Counted from the first letter of the stretch, positions 1-12,977 are shown. The stretch is DNA of 64,000 bases from Mactra quadrangularis (GCA_025267735.1 CM046301.1:12336190-12400189), one strand, 5' to 3'. The notes: generated from the letters alone by a model not told the origin. Made by a program: numbers and translations.

Positions 1-2847
1 ACAAGAAAGAACTGCAACATGCTAATATACCTAAGTTATCCAGAAGATTGCAATTAGAATCTGCTCACCTCTTAAACGAAAATGGACGTAACCTTTTGGT
101 GTTATACAAAATACAGCTTTAATTTAAATGAGACTGTTCGAGTATTTTGGGGTATTAACAGTAGAATGTGAAATCTTCTTCTCTGTCTTAATTACCTGTT
201 TGTCATCAGTAGTAGTGTTAACACAGCAGGGGAACATATGACGTCACGTACACAGAGCTGTGTAGAGTTGATGCAGACACTAAGTCTACGTCACTGTTCA
301 ACTGAGTCTGATTTTAAATCAATTTAAGGTGTATCATGTGTTAAACTCGGTGTTTAAGTTAAAGTGCATTGCATTTACGTATTCATTTTGTAATTAAATA
401 TAAACTAGATAGAATTTCTATGATTAAAAAGAACAAAGGAACAGAGGCTTGTGTCTTTATCATCGCTTATGACGTATGTTAACATGACTGTTTTGTTACA
501 ATTTTAGTTAAGTTATAGTGATAAATGTTGATATTTAGACATCAAATTATTGAATTACTCCATAAAACTTCTTGGTCGAGTGCCAAAAAATTGTCTTTGA
601 AAAAATGTTTGTTTCGACGATTATTTTTCTGTGGCATTTTATTATTTTGTTTACTCTCAAAATAGAGTGTTTTTTCCCCCAAATCGGTCTGGTTTTTTTT
701 TTCATTTTCGTCGATTTTTTGGTCGGTCGGAACAACAACAAAAAAACTGGTGTTTCTCATTTTTTTTTCCATTTTCACGAAATTTACGGTCGCCGGTTTT
801 GTAAACCAATTTACATAAAAGAAGTAGTGGCCTTAATATGTAGTAAACATTACTTTATCTGTGTTTCTGCAATCTTTAAAAACTTAAGAGTCATTTTTAC
901 CCCTATTTTTATTTTTCCGAGGGTCATTTGAAGTTTTCAAGGGTCATTGTTATAACTAACTTATATGACTATCTAACCCATTTATATCAAATATGAGCTG
1001 CATTATAAAAATGTTGGTTTGTTTTGCACATAGTCATAATTGAACAAAAATCAAATATTTACAAACTTAACATGGCTTTGTCCACCACACGATTACTTCA
1101 AAAAAAAGATTTCGTACGTAAATTTGCTGATTTTTTTAAAAAAAAGTGCACATGGAAACGTGTTGAAAATAGTCGTTTTTTAAGAATTAATTCTGCAAAT
1201 TTACATCAGGGAATCGCTGATTTACAAATATTTTGTGTATTCTAAATGTCTGAGTTCAAGGGTTTGAAATGATTCAATAAAAATCGCAGACATTTCTGAA
1301 GAAATCGACGAGCGTAAAGTTGTATAAAATAACCAATTTAAACTGTTTAAAAGTAAACAATTTAAAGACAGTGCTATTTTAAAGGTAGGTGAATGTAAAC
1401 AAAGGAACATGCCGATCTGCATTTGCCAATATTTGTTTTAATCGATCATTTTCTTTTGATCATTATAATCTAGCGGACAATTAAAAAAACTAGGTTATTC
1501 TTGTTTTCAGCATAACTAATTATATAAACAATTAAATCAAACTTAACGCTATGATGACACACCGAGACGTTGCATTTAAGACATTGCTGTGTAATAAAAC
1601 ATCAAAGAGTGTGAAAAAAGCCGACAGGACACACATCTTAACAATGTCAAACATGTGTAAATTTGTAACCAAACAAAGGATTAATTTGAATTCAATCGCT
1701 GGTTAATAATGAAATATAAAGACGATTTGAGACAAATAGTAAAGTAATAAGACAAGATCACTATTTTAAATTGATACCTCGTAACCAAATGCCTGCGTCG
1801 TATGCAATATAAAAGCCGTATTTAGTGATCTACTGATCACCGAAAAAATGACTTGTAATTCCGTCAAAGTTATTTATAGCAGATTATATTTGTGTACTGT
1901 TGTTAAATTAAATTGAAAAAGTTACGTCAAATGACGCATGCTATTAGATACATTTTAACGTGTCACTGACATTGGTAAATTCCGTATTTCCGTCAAAATT
2001 ACTTCCCTTTTTCGTGATAACGATCGCCAAACACCGATTTTGACACCCTCACCCCCTACCCTCCCCCTCAAATTTCTCAACGGATTTACATGAATTGGAA
2101 AAATGGCCTTGGCGGCCGTCGAAAATACGGAATTCCGTCAAAATACGGAAAACTTTCACCCATGTATATTAGATGTTAACGAACCTTCAGTTCAGCTATC
2201 ATTTTTTCAAAAGCACCATGTAGTAACATTGGATCAAATTCTTCATGTTGACTCCTGGCTTTTGTTCCCATGGTACGCCATGCCAGCCTCTCAACAAACT
2301 CATGAGTATCAAATGGATCCTGAAATTAAAACAACATTCTTCAAAGTACAATTTTATTAATTATGCATTGGTAAGTCAATTGTAACCAGCACTCAAACTT
2401 CTGGAACAAAGAGCTGTGTTTTAACCTTCAATCCTCCCAGCTCTGCGACTGCACAGGAGTAGTTTATGAGCTAAAAATAGCATATACTTCTGGGAGTTGC
2501 AAGTGGCATAACATCTAATAAAATTGTAACTAAGAGTTAGAACTATTGCAAATATTTATCAGTCCAGCCTTTTAAATATGCATTGGCTTGGATGTGCTTG
2601 CAGAGCTGTAGTCTTGTCCAAGAAATTTACTATTTTAAATTCTCTGATAAATTATTAGAGCTGTCATTGATTGGGCTCGAAGCATATTGACGATATCGAA
2701 AAATCAATGAATAAATATCAATCATACACGGATATATATTGATACCTTCACTGCAGTACTATACTGACAATTTATGTTGTCATAAACTCATAGTAGATGT
2801 ATATTTGTCATTCTGAATGTTATACTTTCTGTGGACTAGAGCTATTT
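1..2847. other. AT-rich non-coding stretch, no gene recognised
   Basis: No convincing coding sequence is visible on either strand. 570-800 is strongly T-rich on the plus strand (A-rich on the minus), and this explains the short open frames there. The octamer CCGTCAAA occurs at about 1861, 1990 and 2135, and 2125-2150 holds CGGAATTCCG, so 1850-2160 may be the worn end of a DNA transposon. I could not find its partner end. The open frame at 2103-2360 overlaps this repeat-like stretch and matches no family I recognise. Confidence 0.5.
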
Positions 2848-2856
2848 CCTCAATGG

Positions 2857-3926
2857 TAGTACTATATATAAGACCCTCCGTAACTCATTTCACATTTAGA
2901 CATTATTCTGTTACGGCAGGGTCTTATCGGCTTCCATATAGATTGATGTAGCAAAACGTGCACCGATTTTAGTGCGCGATTTAAACGAGTGTAATTCTTT
3001 ATTATTGCGCAATTTTCTAAACAAACTCTATCAGACCGCTAGTATATACAATAATTAATCACATTATAATATAAGAATTACAATAGGTCACCTCAGCAAG
3101 TAGAAATATTCCATTGTTTCCGTTAAGTTAAAAAAATCCTGTCTTTCGTTTTTATAACAACGCTAAATTCCAGTCATACGGTACCATTTCCCGAATTGTT
3201 ACTGATAAACGCCAAATTAGACGTACCAAATCCGGATTACAAATTTGATTATACAGTCAGATCTCGATACAACGACATCGTTCGTTCCCAAGAAATGTGT
3301 CGTTATAACGCATATGTCAGTGTAATGAATTCTTCTGACTATGTACATGTTGGTATTGGTTCCCAGAAAGTATGTCAGTATAACGAGAATGTCGTTGTAA
3401 CGGATGTCGTTATATCGAGATGTGACTGTATTTAATTTTCTGGAGACAAAAAATATAGCTAAATGTAACTATTGTGTTAATTGAATTGTTAGAAAGTAAT
3501 TTTGTTTCAACAACAACGGAAAGAAAATAAATGTTTTGTATAAATGTTTTGAATTTGTAATCCGGATTCGAAATGGGTTGTGTGGCGTTTATCATGACCA
3601 ATCCGGTATCGGTTATGGCAGAACCAGAGTTTAGTGTTAGAAGTATTCAAAATGAAAGTCTGGATTTTTTAGTTACGGAAACAATGGATTAATTCTACAA
3701 AATAAGGTTGGTTATTTTATATCTTATGTTATAATATGTAAGATAAATGTGTCTGTTAGTGTTAGGAATGGGTAGAAAAAATATTGAATTATGCTCGCTT
3801 TTGTCGCGCGAGGGAATCCTTGCGCATTTTGCTACATCAACCTGTATGGAAGTCATTAAGACCCTATGTAACAGAAGAAATGTCCAAATGAAAAATAAGT
3901 TATGGAGGGTTTTATATATAGGACTA
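2857..3926. mobile_element. Mutator-like foldback element with 9 bp target duplication
   Basis: The segment is a long inverted repeat. The left arm (about 2857-3247) pairs with the right arm (about 3551-3926); both begin TAGTNCTATATATAA and share further blocks such as ACCCTCCNTAAC, GATGTAGCAAAA and ATCCGGATTACAAAT. It is flanked by a perfect direct repeat CCTCAATGG (2848-2856 and 3927-3935). Long terminal inverted repeats with a 9 bp duplication are typical of Mutator-like elements. No transposase frame is present, so it is non-autonomous. The loop of about 300 bp holds a separate nested MITE. Arms have diverged from each other by small changes, so the insertion is not recent. The superfamily call rests only on duplication length and arm structure. 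Confidence 0.8.
3254..3428. mobile_element. TA-flanked MITE, pogo/Tigger-like, nested in foldback
   Basis: A 175 bp element starts CAGTCAGATCTCGATACAAC and ends with the near inverted complement, GTTATATCGAGATGTGACTG. It is bounded by TA dinucleotides at 3252-3253 and 3429-3430. TA duplication plus a CAGT-start inverted repeat rich in CTCGATAYAACGA fits the pogo/Tigger branch of Tc1/mariner. It sits in the loop of the larger foldback, so it inserted after that element formed or was carried in its loop. There is no coding capacity. Confidence 0.8.
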
Positions 3927-3935
3927 CCTCAATGG

Positions 3936-6820
3936 GAGTGCCATCAATGATTTAGACCTATCAGTTTATATAATGACAGGGCACCTGTTTCCGCTTACAA
4001 TAGAAGGGTTGACTCACAAATTTGAACCTTAATAGCGACTTTTATTTTTTTACCCATATAGGCTTTATTATCAATATTTCAAAATGCATATCGATTATTT
4101 ATCAGAAAATAAATATTGATGATACAGCTGGGTAAATTATGTTACCCTTTTAGCTTCTTTGGCACTATTTTCTTGCCCTAATTCTATGATACAGCTGTGT
4201 AAATTATGTTATTCTTTTAGCTTCTTTGGCACAATTTTCTTGCCCTTATTCTAATTGACAGGCACTATGGTTATTATATACGACGAGCATGTTGCCATTG
4301 TCACAAATACAATTAAGTTATACAGCCTTGGAAAATACGGTTAATATTATGGGTCGAAAAGCTACGAGGCCAAATCAATGAGCATTCGTTGAAGCGTGTA
4401 TCCAAATGAAGCATCTAAAATATTAAGATTTTGAGTTGAATAACTAATGCATTAATTGCAAGACAGTATAAAACCCAACAAACCTGCTCCAACTCCTCGA
4501 AAGACATGTTTTTTCCAATTTCTTATTTCAGGAAGAAGAGGACATGACAGAAAATGTGTAGTGAACGACGGCTGAAAATTCGATCTGCGTTTCTTTTCGG
4601 TTCGTCGCAAAAGCGGTTGTCTCCCCTTCAATAAATAATTGTATACTCGGATACAACTTAAATCACTTTCTAATTAATTGCTGAAAAAGACGTGTGAGAT
4701 CAAATTGAGCTGGATAAGAAGGGTTATCAAGAGATGTACACCTGTTCCCAAGACTCGAATTTAACAGAAAATTTGGAGATGCATTTTTTGCCAGTTGATT
4801 TATTTCAACTCGCAAAATGAAAAATAAATTTAGCATTCTTTCCTCCAAATTTTGATAGCATACATAATAACTATTAATTTACGCAAAACATCATAGTACT
4901 ATATTTAACTGAAGATAGAACAAGGGCGTTATTATGGGATATACAAAGAATATCGAAACATTTTTTAGGGTTGAATCTTTATTCTTGAATTAATACTATT
5001 GATCTATCTGGCGGCTTCAATGCTAATTTGAGCCTCGTTTTAGACAGTAAAATTTATCGTCGATTTCAACTCGCGAAATTTTGCGAATTAAAATTACAGT
5101 ACTTAACGCTCAATTTTCAAAATTCACTCGCATTCTGCGAGTATGCGAGCTATAAATTCGAGCCCCGCCTGTACCCAAATTGAAACTGTAATGAAAATTA
5201 AAGACATTTTGTCACTTGTCTCACGAACATAGGCTAAAAGAATTAGGACTCCAAACACTTGTCTGTGGACGTAATCGCTCATATATGATCCACTATTCTT
5301 TAAAAAATGAAGGGTTCGAAAAATTTAAACGCACTCTTTGAAAACTGGTCTGTAGCTACGCAGTTCTTTCTCGGGATCATAACACGAAACTTTAGTTTAG
5401 AGGCATTCAGCGTAAAATATACGATATTCATTATGCAAGGAGTTCAACTGGCATTACTGCATTTTTGTGTGCAAAAGTGACTTTTTAAGCAGAGTGAATT
5501 TAAGTGTACAAATTAATGGTAATCTCCATGGCATCGGATATTGTTTCTGAGGGATTGAACATCTTCGTAATTACCCTAATTGTGAATTCCTATGGCCTTT
5601 TTCTGGTTGTGTTAACGATATATGAGTAGCCTATGCTACATTAAGCCTATATCAGACCAGCGGTCAACGTTTTTATTAATAAACGGTCACTTCCAGGATA
5701 AGTAATTTTCCGTCGTCTGTAATCAATTGGAATGTACATCAATTTAGTACAATTAATAATATTCGATTTGATACTTAAATTACGAACTAACTATATAAAA
5801 TTCGCACGGGTCGCTATGGGAGATTTTCTATTGCAGAATCAAGGATTGAAATAAAAAGGCGCGAAAATGCTTTCAAAACGAGGACGATCTCATAACGAGG
5901 CTTAACATATTAACATTATATAACTGTCCAGTTGGATTGTAAGTTAATTATATTACATTGAAAAGGATTTAATTGAGATATTTAATTTACTGGTGTATTT
6001 AAAAAAGATGCGAATATTGATATCTTGTTCACAGTAGATTTCAAGCTGAAGGTGATATATTTAAATAAATTTATTTATTTACTATTAATTTTCTGGCGAC
6101 AACATTTACTGAATGATAATCACTTGCTTTCAAAATAAAAAAAAGTATAATGGGATATGTGATAAAAATTTACCATGCGGCACGTATTTTGAATTTATAA
6201 TGCCTTAATACCTCAATTCAATACCCCACTGGTCTGTTTTCTTGCGTAGGTGTGAAAGCAGAGGATAAATTGAGCTGTTCAAAGCGGACAATTGAAAATT
6301 CTGTATGTGAACTTTTAACTTGAGTAAAAATACATTTGCTCGCAAACATAACCATGAGCTCTATTGTTAACACCTTGTTTGTAACTGTAAACCTAAAACA
6401 TGCTTAAATCACGGATAGGTCGACTGCATGTAGGCATAAACTGGTGAAGACTATTTTAACTGGGCCAACAGTGTCAAATTTAGTGATCAAAACTTGTAAT
6501 TCAGTTTCTCTTTCAAGTAATCTAAATTACATTTTTTCAGGTTAGTTTTGATACACTCTGATCAATCACAACTTACTTTACTTCTTATTTGTTGACTAAG
6601 TATCTGATTTTTTTTAAAATTTTAATCCTCATGATCATGGGATTTAAAAGTTGATACAAAATGTCTACCACCCACTTCTTTGTTTGTTTCCAGAATTCCA
6701 TGGGATGTCTAAATTTTCATAGACTGTGATTTATTTCACGAATGATCAAAATTTGCATACATATTATTCCTTGGTAATCTTATTCAAAAGAAAGTAAAAA
6801 TGCGTTTTAAAAAAGGTTTT
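3936..6820. other. AT-rich non-coding stretch, no gene recognised
   Basis: Apart from the 67 bp duplication I see no gene. 5040-5165 carries several CTCGCGAAATTTTGCGAATT-like and CTCGCATTCTGCGAG words, including small palindromes, which look like worn repeat DNA. The word GCGAGTATGCGAGC near 5137 recurs as GCGAGTATGCGAGCG near 46237, inside an insertion in the tandem array, so the two may belong to related elements. Confidence 0.5.
4119..4252. repeat. Two-copy 67 bp tandem repeat
   Basis: GATACAGCTG recurs at 4121 and 4188, and each is followed by the same run: GTAAATTATGTTA, a TTTTAGCTTCTTTGGCAC block and TTTTCTTGCCC. The two copies differ at a few bases. It is a simple local duplication with no evident function. 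Confidence 0.85.
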
Positions 6821-7320
6821 TGCCTGTTTCAGGTCCACAATATTGAATAATTCATCTAATTGAGGATTCCACTGTCTGCTTCAAATATTAGGTGAAGAAA
6901 ATCATATTGAAAGTTCAGGTAAGACTTAGTATGTTTTTAACTTGAAGTTTTATGTATTTATAATTTGAAATTGATGACTTTGGTAATCATGTTTCGAAGA
7001 ATAATGTCATCAATGTGTGGTTGCTATGGTAACTTAGACATAATCTCTTGTATGTCTAAGACAGTAAAATGATAATATATACAATGAAAAATTTAAGCAA
7101 ATTATTATTTAGCTAACCTGAGCATGAAATGCTCGAGATGAGCTGCTGTGATTGGTCTCTGCTTGCCGTAGGCAATATGTGTGTGGTGTGATAACAGTTT
7201 TCTTGATCATTATCTCCTCCTAAACTCTTTGGATTATATTAGCTAAAGCTTGGCAGAAATGTTCCTAATATAAAGCTTTTTCAAAGTTGTTTAAGAAATT
7301 CCATTTCATGCTGACTTAAG

Positions 7321-7334
7321 GTTGCCATGGCAAC
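7321..7334. promoter_or_regulatory. Perfect palindrome GTTGCCATGGCAAC (RFX X-box-like)
   Basis: The 14 bp GTTGCCATGGCAAC is its own reverse complement and matches the known RFX-family X-box consensus, two GTTGCC-type half-sites with a 2 bp spacer. A near copy GTTGCTATGGTAAC lies at 7020-7033. The match to the consensus is seen directly. Regulatory use is unproven, because the surroundings look like old repeat DNA and no promoter or exon is recognisable nearby. Confidence 0.35.
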
Positions 7335-8579
7335 TAAACAAAATCTATACAAAGATTCTTCAAGTTTTGCCCTTTGGGTAAAAAAATGGCCTTAACTCAG
7401 GGATCACAGTTTTTATACAGCTAAGTATGAAAGTGCAATAAAAGATTCTGTATGTGTCAGATGCACTTAGATTCTACTTATCAGGTGAGTATAGTCCTGG
7501 GTCCTGACGACCCTCTTGTGTTATTTTTTAGAATTGTGATGCATTATGTTACTAGTACATTTAAGTGAATTTAAATGTTGTAGTCCATGTTTAATGTTTA
7601 ATGATTGCTGAAACCATTTCTTTGAAAATAGAAAATGTCTGGAAAGAAATGATAGAACATATTTTTAAAATTGACAAAAACACACATGGACAAAAGAGAA
7701 AGATATTAGATAAAACTGTGTAAGAATTGTTTTGAATGAAATGAGGAAAGCTAAAGCAAAGTAAAAAAAAAATTGGAGATAAGTAAAAAGAGAAAATTTA
7801 AATCTACCTTAATTTAGTTTGCTCACCTTAGGTATTATTTTAAAATGTTTTATTATAGTTTAAAGGTATATTAATAATGGTCTCGCGTGCATGTACAGTG
7901 GTAATAGTAGAGATCCTGTAAAAGTCTACTGGTAAAAGAAACATAATGCTAAGTGTTACCAAATCTTGCATCACCTATTTAAATGATCTTCCAAACAGTT
8001 TGTTTAAATGATACTTTTGGGGTAAACACTTGGCCTACTCTGGGGATCCCTAATTTTAAATCATTAAAACTGTTTATGAAGTTGTTACAACATTTTTTAA
8101 TGTCCACTAAAACCACATTATTTCTGGCTTAAATATTTGATATCACAAATTCTCCTTATTATAGTGTATGTAGATCTGGCGCTTGTGTTTGATATTAATA
8201 TGGCCAAAAAGCCATATAAAAATTTTGGTCAAAATAATCCCTTTTGTATAAAATTCACTTCCATGGTGACATGCAGGTTTCAAGTGGACATGTAACTGTA
8301 TGTGAGTCTATTAAGACTTTAAAAAGTTTTCCATTCTAAAATCAGACAGATCTAAGGGTCCTCAGGACACCCTTATCAGTGATACATTTGTATTCTGTTA
8401 CTTAGAAAATGCATACTACTGACAGATCTTATGCTGTAAAAGTTGCACTAATTGAACCTGTAACTTCTCTCATCTGGCATGGTAATATTGGACTGCTTAT
8501 CAATGTTAATTTGTAGTTACTACTCTAATTAAAATACTTATGTAGACTTATTAAGACTTCAGTTGCAAGTAAAGTCTTC

Positions 8580-8665
8580 TTTTTGGTTGGGGTTAATGCC
8601 ATAGGAACACATTGTATAGTTCATATTGCAGTTAGTCAACCAACTCACCGTTCATGGAATAGCTA
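8580..8665 (-). repeat. SINE family A fragment (3' part)
   Basis: The plus-strand text TTGGTTGGGGTTAATGCCATAGG, then AACACATTGTATAG and GTTAGTCAACCAACTCACCGTTC, is the reverse complement of the 3' body of the tRNA-derived family best seen at 61868-62181. The tRNA-like head is missing and the copy is badly worn. Confidence 0.6.
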
Positions 8666-9360
8666 AAACACTGATTTAAATACTCTCTACAATTCTTCTG
8701 TACTTACAGTCAATGAAAATGGATATTCTGTAATCATATAAGGGGATTATCTAATAAATATCAAGTATTTAAATCAGTAGGGTATGTGCCTATGACAGTT
8801 TCATAGATACAGGAATAGTATATGGTAATGACAATGAACATTTCAAATCACAACTATATTTTCTCAATATTTTTAAAGCAAGAAACTTTGGTGGTTAGAA
8901 CAACTATTTCAACTCAATATAGTATTTATTTCAAAACTATTTCATATAATATTCACATATGATATTATTTGTTAAAGTTGGAACAATTAGTGAAAGATAG
9001 GGAAGAACCCTGAATGGATTATCACCAGACAAGGTAGCCAGTAATATTGATTGGCCATTTATGACATTATGGCATCACTTTTCTCTGATACAGGAGGGGG
9101 AAAATATTGCTCAAAGAAAAATCAATTGTAGAGTGAAACATGGTAATGTCCTAATCAATACACAGAGTGAATACTCTTCCACTAGTCCTCCGAAAAGTCT
9201 ATTTTAGTCAAGCTTGTTGTCAGTGCTCTTCGTTTTGTGATTTTAATTTTTTACCAACTCTCCACTTGTTCTCTGGTTTCTTTATTTATTCCAATAATGT
9301 AAAATTGTTGGTTACTATGGAAACAAAAGAGTTTTTATTCCTGCAATAAAAATGTTTGAT

Positions 9361-10159
9361 TTTATAGAAGACTTTATTCCAATGTGATTTATCTGTGATT
9401 TACTCTAACAACAACTAAAAACAACAACAAAATTGTTTGGGTCAGATAACCATGGCAATATTTTCATGTAAGTATTTATTTGTACCATTAATTTTGTTAA
9501 CTTTATATTATGATCTCTATACTGTGCTCTTATTTTAAGTTTTCATGCAAGTGTTTAGTACATTGTAGTTAGATTCATTGGACCAAATGTGCATAATTGG
9601 TTCAAGGTTTTAAAACTTAACAACAAACTCCATGCATGAAACTTATTTTGTTCTTTAGCAATTTCTTTGTCAGTAAGGAACTATTACAGAAAATTCTTAT
9701 AAGAACTGAATCAGTATTCTATATGTTGTTTCAATACTGCTAAGAATGATTTCTTTCATAGTTATATGGTATTGAAGAATTTTAGCTTGAAAACTTTGCT
9801 TTGAAATCTCTAGATTCATAGAACATGTATGTTAAAATCATTACTAATTAAATTGTAAACATGTATGCTCAGTTTTCATGCATGACATTTTAAGAGTTGG
9901 CAATCTGCTAATGTATTTACGTTAGTTGTTGTGATTTTTTCACTCATGAAGTCACTCTAGATTCGTTTCATTTGTTATTGAACTTCCTCTAATTGAATAA
10001 ATGATGACTTGGTGGTGTTAGAGTTTTCTCTGGGGACTTATATAAATGTTATAGTCAGCTTTTGTCTCAAAGTAATTCATCTGTTATCATCTTTTTGATG
10101 TTTAAGTGATATTGTCATTTACAATGTATGTACAGTTTTTATTGTTTTCATACATCAGT
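9361..10159. other. Non-coding AT-rich DNA, nothing recognised
   Basis: I see no open frame, RNA gene, clear repeat or terminal inverted repeat in this stretch beyond short A/T runs and an ACAACAACAA tract near 9410-9430. Confidence 0.5.
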
Positions 10160-10379
10160 GCACCCTTTCACAAAAATTCTTATGAAAAAAGTTTTTTTAA
10201 GTCAATTTCATAATTTTGCAATTCAAAGTCAGAAGGATAAATAAATAATATGATATATGGTATTTGAAAGGTATACAATATTCTACATAATTGAATAATA
10301 TTTGGAATTGATTAGCCAAAAAAATTTCTTGCTTTTGCCTTACGATGATTTTTATCGTAAGATTTTTTGTGAAAAGTGC
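10160..10379 (+). mobile_element. MITE family C, copy 1
   Basis: The 220 bp segment starts GCACCCTTTCACAAAAATTC and ends with the inverted partner, TAAGATTTTTTGTGAAAAGTGC less its last bases. A second copy lies at 12978-13209 in opposite orientation. The two copies match through their interior, sharing AAAGTCAGAAGGATAA, AAAGGTATACAATATTCTAC and GATTTTTATC. This shows a real mobile family and not a chance palindrome. No target duplication is clear, so the superfamily is unknown. Confidence 0.75.
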
Positions 10380-10503
10380 CACTGGAAAGCGTACATATGT
10401 TAACCCATTATGTGATTTATGTATCATTGTTGATTGTTAGTTTATACATAATTTAATAGGGTTGTGCACAGTGCCCTCCAAAAACCCTTGGACAGAAACC
10501 TGT

Positions 10504-10820
10504 AGCCTGTTCAATTACACTAAACATTACAGAACCTTCCGACGTAACGATACATTCGGAACTCTCGGCCATTCGCTGGGAACAATCTAATCTAATGAAC
10601 AAATATGCGATCGTTAAGGCAATGAGTGATGTTTCAAAATTTACGGACTAAAAACGAAACATCACTCATTGCCTAAACGATCATATATTTGTCTACTTCA
10701 ACATCGGTAGTTTCAAAATAGCGTCTAAATATGTCCGAGATTATTCACAGCGAATGGTCGAGGAGTTCTGAATGTATCGTTACGGAACGTTTTGTAATGT
10801 TTAAGGTAACTGAACACGCT
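10504..10820. mobile_element. 317 bp palindromic foldback MITE
   Basis: The sequence folds almost end to end. Outer arms (10504-10552 and 10775-10820) share TGTTCANTTAC and TAAACATTACA. Inner arms starting CATTCGGAAC (10553) pair with a block ending GTTCTGAATG (10774). A perfect 18 bp stem (10618-10635 with 10656-10673, GGCAATGAGTGATGTTTC and its complement) closes on a 20 bp loop. I see no clear target duplication. The inner-arm terminus CATTCGGAAC followed by CCATTCGCT is shared with the 68 bp element at 50355-50422. Confidence 0.8.
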
Positions 10821-12359
10821 GCTGATTGAACTGTTTTATCTATGAAAAATGATCAAAGAGTCATCTGAGCATACTAAAAAATTCAGCATTAATTAGATTA
10901 TCAATAAATAATTGATACTGTGTTAAATGAATAAGCATTAATCATAGTAAAAATTACTTGTAGTAGGCCCATAAATGATCTGTTTTTCTCAAAATTTAAT
11001 TTGTCCAAGAACTTGTGTACAATGTGTATTTAAATAATGTTTCTGTAATACTCACCAGCCCAATTAAATTAGCTTAGTTTTGTAGAGCAACTGATTTACA
11101 AGTTGCAGGTTGAGGGGATTTGATTCATCAAAATTATTACTTAACTTTTCCTCCTCCTTTTAAAAATTTAAAATGTAAGAAGAATAATGCAACTGTTTTA
11201 GAATCAGCACAGATCTAGTCTTACTACAACTAAATAAAGTAGAATGTAGACTCTGACCCTTGAAATATAGTTCCTAGTTTGAAACTAATCATACACATTG
11301 AATTGAAAGACTCCCAATAAATAAAACAGTGACTAAAAACACCAGAAGCATGTGCTTGCATTTTTTAAGCTCCACAAAAATCATACAGTTGATTTTGTTG
11401 ATTATGATAAAAAAATTGATTTATTATTCATGTAAAAATCATTTATTTAATGCGCATTTACCTAAATGCATTGAATAAAACTCTTATTACATGTACTGCA
11501 TTATTTCAATGTAACACAAACAGAACAATTCACTGCTCTTTGATTTCCATTCATTTGATTGCATTATTTATGAACATCAACACTAATTAAATCATGAAAA
11601 ATTTATTCCAATAATTATTGTCACTTTTATAAAAGATAATACTTAAAGTTTCAGATATTCCATTCAACGGCAAACGTTATTGCTATTTTATTTCCCACAG
11701 TTTTTGTCTCAATGATATTAAACTTTAGTTTATGCTCCTTTGTAGACATTGCAACAATCATTAGAGGCTATAATAAATAAGCTGTATCACCAGATATAAA
11801 TATTTATTAATGGGAGAATGGTCTTTGTACTATTTTCCATAACTAATGAAACAGATTTTAATGTAGTTTTTGTGAAAGTTGATTTTCTGTGATATCAATC
11901 TGTTTATTTATCTCTGTTGTCTTTTTATTTGGTTAAATGCTGTGTCAGCACAAATTATGGTCATTTTACAGCAACCAGTTCACATAACCTAGCTTCCAAG
12001 GACATTTGTCTATTCCTTATCTGTGATGGTGTCGGTTGTCAATGTCCATTTTCTTGCTTTAATGAGTTTCATACATGATCTTGATTTATCACTGTAACAT
12101 GATAAATTGACTTGCACTATAACAAAATTTACTGAGAAATATATCTGTTATTATTTTTCAAACCAATGTAATAATATCAATTACACTTTGTATTGTTTAA
12201 AACACAGCATTAATTTGGCAATTTTTGAAAAAAAAAATGTGGGTTTTTCTCGTGATGGCACAAATACTGCGTAATATAAAAAAGTTAAAACGCAGTTTGA
12301 AGTCTGCTTCTATATTCTATGTTCAGCCCAATTTACAATTTTGTATGATAAAAAAAAAT
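10821..12359. other. Non-coding AT-rich DNA, nothing recognised
   Basis: No gene, RNA gene or structured repeat is evident. There are short A-runs, for example near 12228, and local AT-rich duplication only. Confidence 0.5.
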
Positions 12360-12590
12360 ATTCCATGTTCAGTCAAATTTACAATTTTGTATGATAGCCC
12401 CTGATCTTTGAAATCACCTTCAAGCAGGTGACTCCTCTCAGTACCCATTTCATCTAGGTAGAGTGAAACAACTGTAGGTAAAAATTCTTGCTCAAGGAAA
12501 TAAGCAGTACTCCAAGTGGGAATCACACCAAGGACCATTCGATCCCTAAGTGCCCATCCTAACACTGCTAACTACTGCTCCTACAATGCA
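12360..12590 (-). repeat. tRNA-derived SINE relic, third family
   Basis: Read on the minus strand this gives a tRNA-like head with a B-box-like GTGTGATTCCCAC, then CTTGGAGTACTGCTTATTTC, CTTGAGCAAGAA and GAAATGGGTACTGAG. That order of a tRNA-like promoter followed by a TTGAGCAAGA-type body is common in tRNA-derived SINEs. The open minus frame at 12323-12565 is a by-product of this repeat. Its body is unlike SINE families A and B of this window. Confidence 0.5.
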
Positions 12591-12977
12591 CACAATGTCA
12601 ATATCTCATAGATAATAGTTCTCTGATCTTAAACATACTGCAACCATTTCAGGCTTTTTATCTGTACATTCTGTGACAAGTATCTGTTAGAAATGGTTTG
12701 TGAAGATTATTACAGTATTTGTATAAGGTTTGTTCTAATATTTACACTTCAGACAGAATATTTGTAGAAACAATAGAATACAACGGAATCCAATCTTATT
12801 CCTACTCCTGGATACAACTGGATACTTTTGTTAGTCCCTTGAGTAGATCAAGTTATTTTGTGTCTGCAGTTAGTGTTTTGTACCTTTATGTTTAGGACAG
12901 TCTCAGAGGATGAATATTTTGTCCAGGCATCCCAGAAATCTTTCAGTATTGAACCATTTTGCTAGAAATATCAGTTG
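12591..12977. other. Non-coding AT-rich DNA, nothing recognised
   Basis: No open frame, RNA gene or structured repeat could be supported between the SINE relic and the second MITE copy. Confidence 0.5.

Larger units (their letters stand above)
6821..9360. repeat. Diffuse old interspersed-repeat DNA, no gene
   Basis: The stretch has the texture of decayed repeats: recurring phrases such as CCATGGYRAC, a GGTCCT/GACGACCCTC-like word near 7500 and 8355, and many partial duplications. GTTGCTATGGTAAC (7020) and GTTGCCATGGCAAC (7321) lie 301 bp apart in partly similar contexts. No open frame is convincing. The boundaries are approximate. Confidence 0.4.

Noticed and set aside
572..931. 119-codon open frame on the plus strand
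   Set aside because: It is Phe/Ile/Val-rich because the DNA is T-rich, has no family motif, and competes with equally open minus-strand frames over the same bases.
2103..2360. 85-codon frame with an early Met
   Set aside because: It overlaps repeat-like CCGTCAAA/CGGAATTCCG sequence, has no recognisable domain and no splice or poly-A context.
9167..9349. 60-codon frame on the plus strand
   Set aside because: No motif, surrounded by AT-rich DNA, and of a length expected by chance in this composition.
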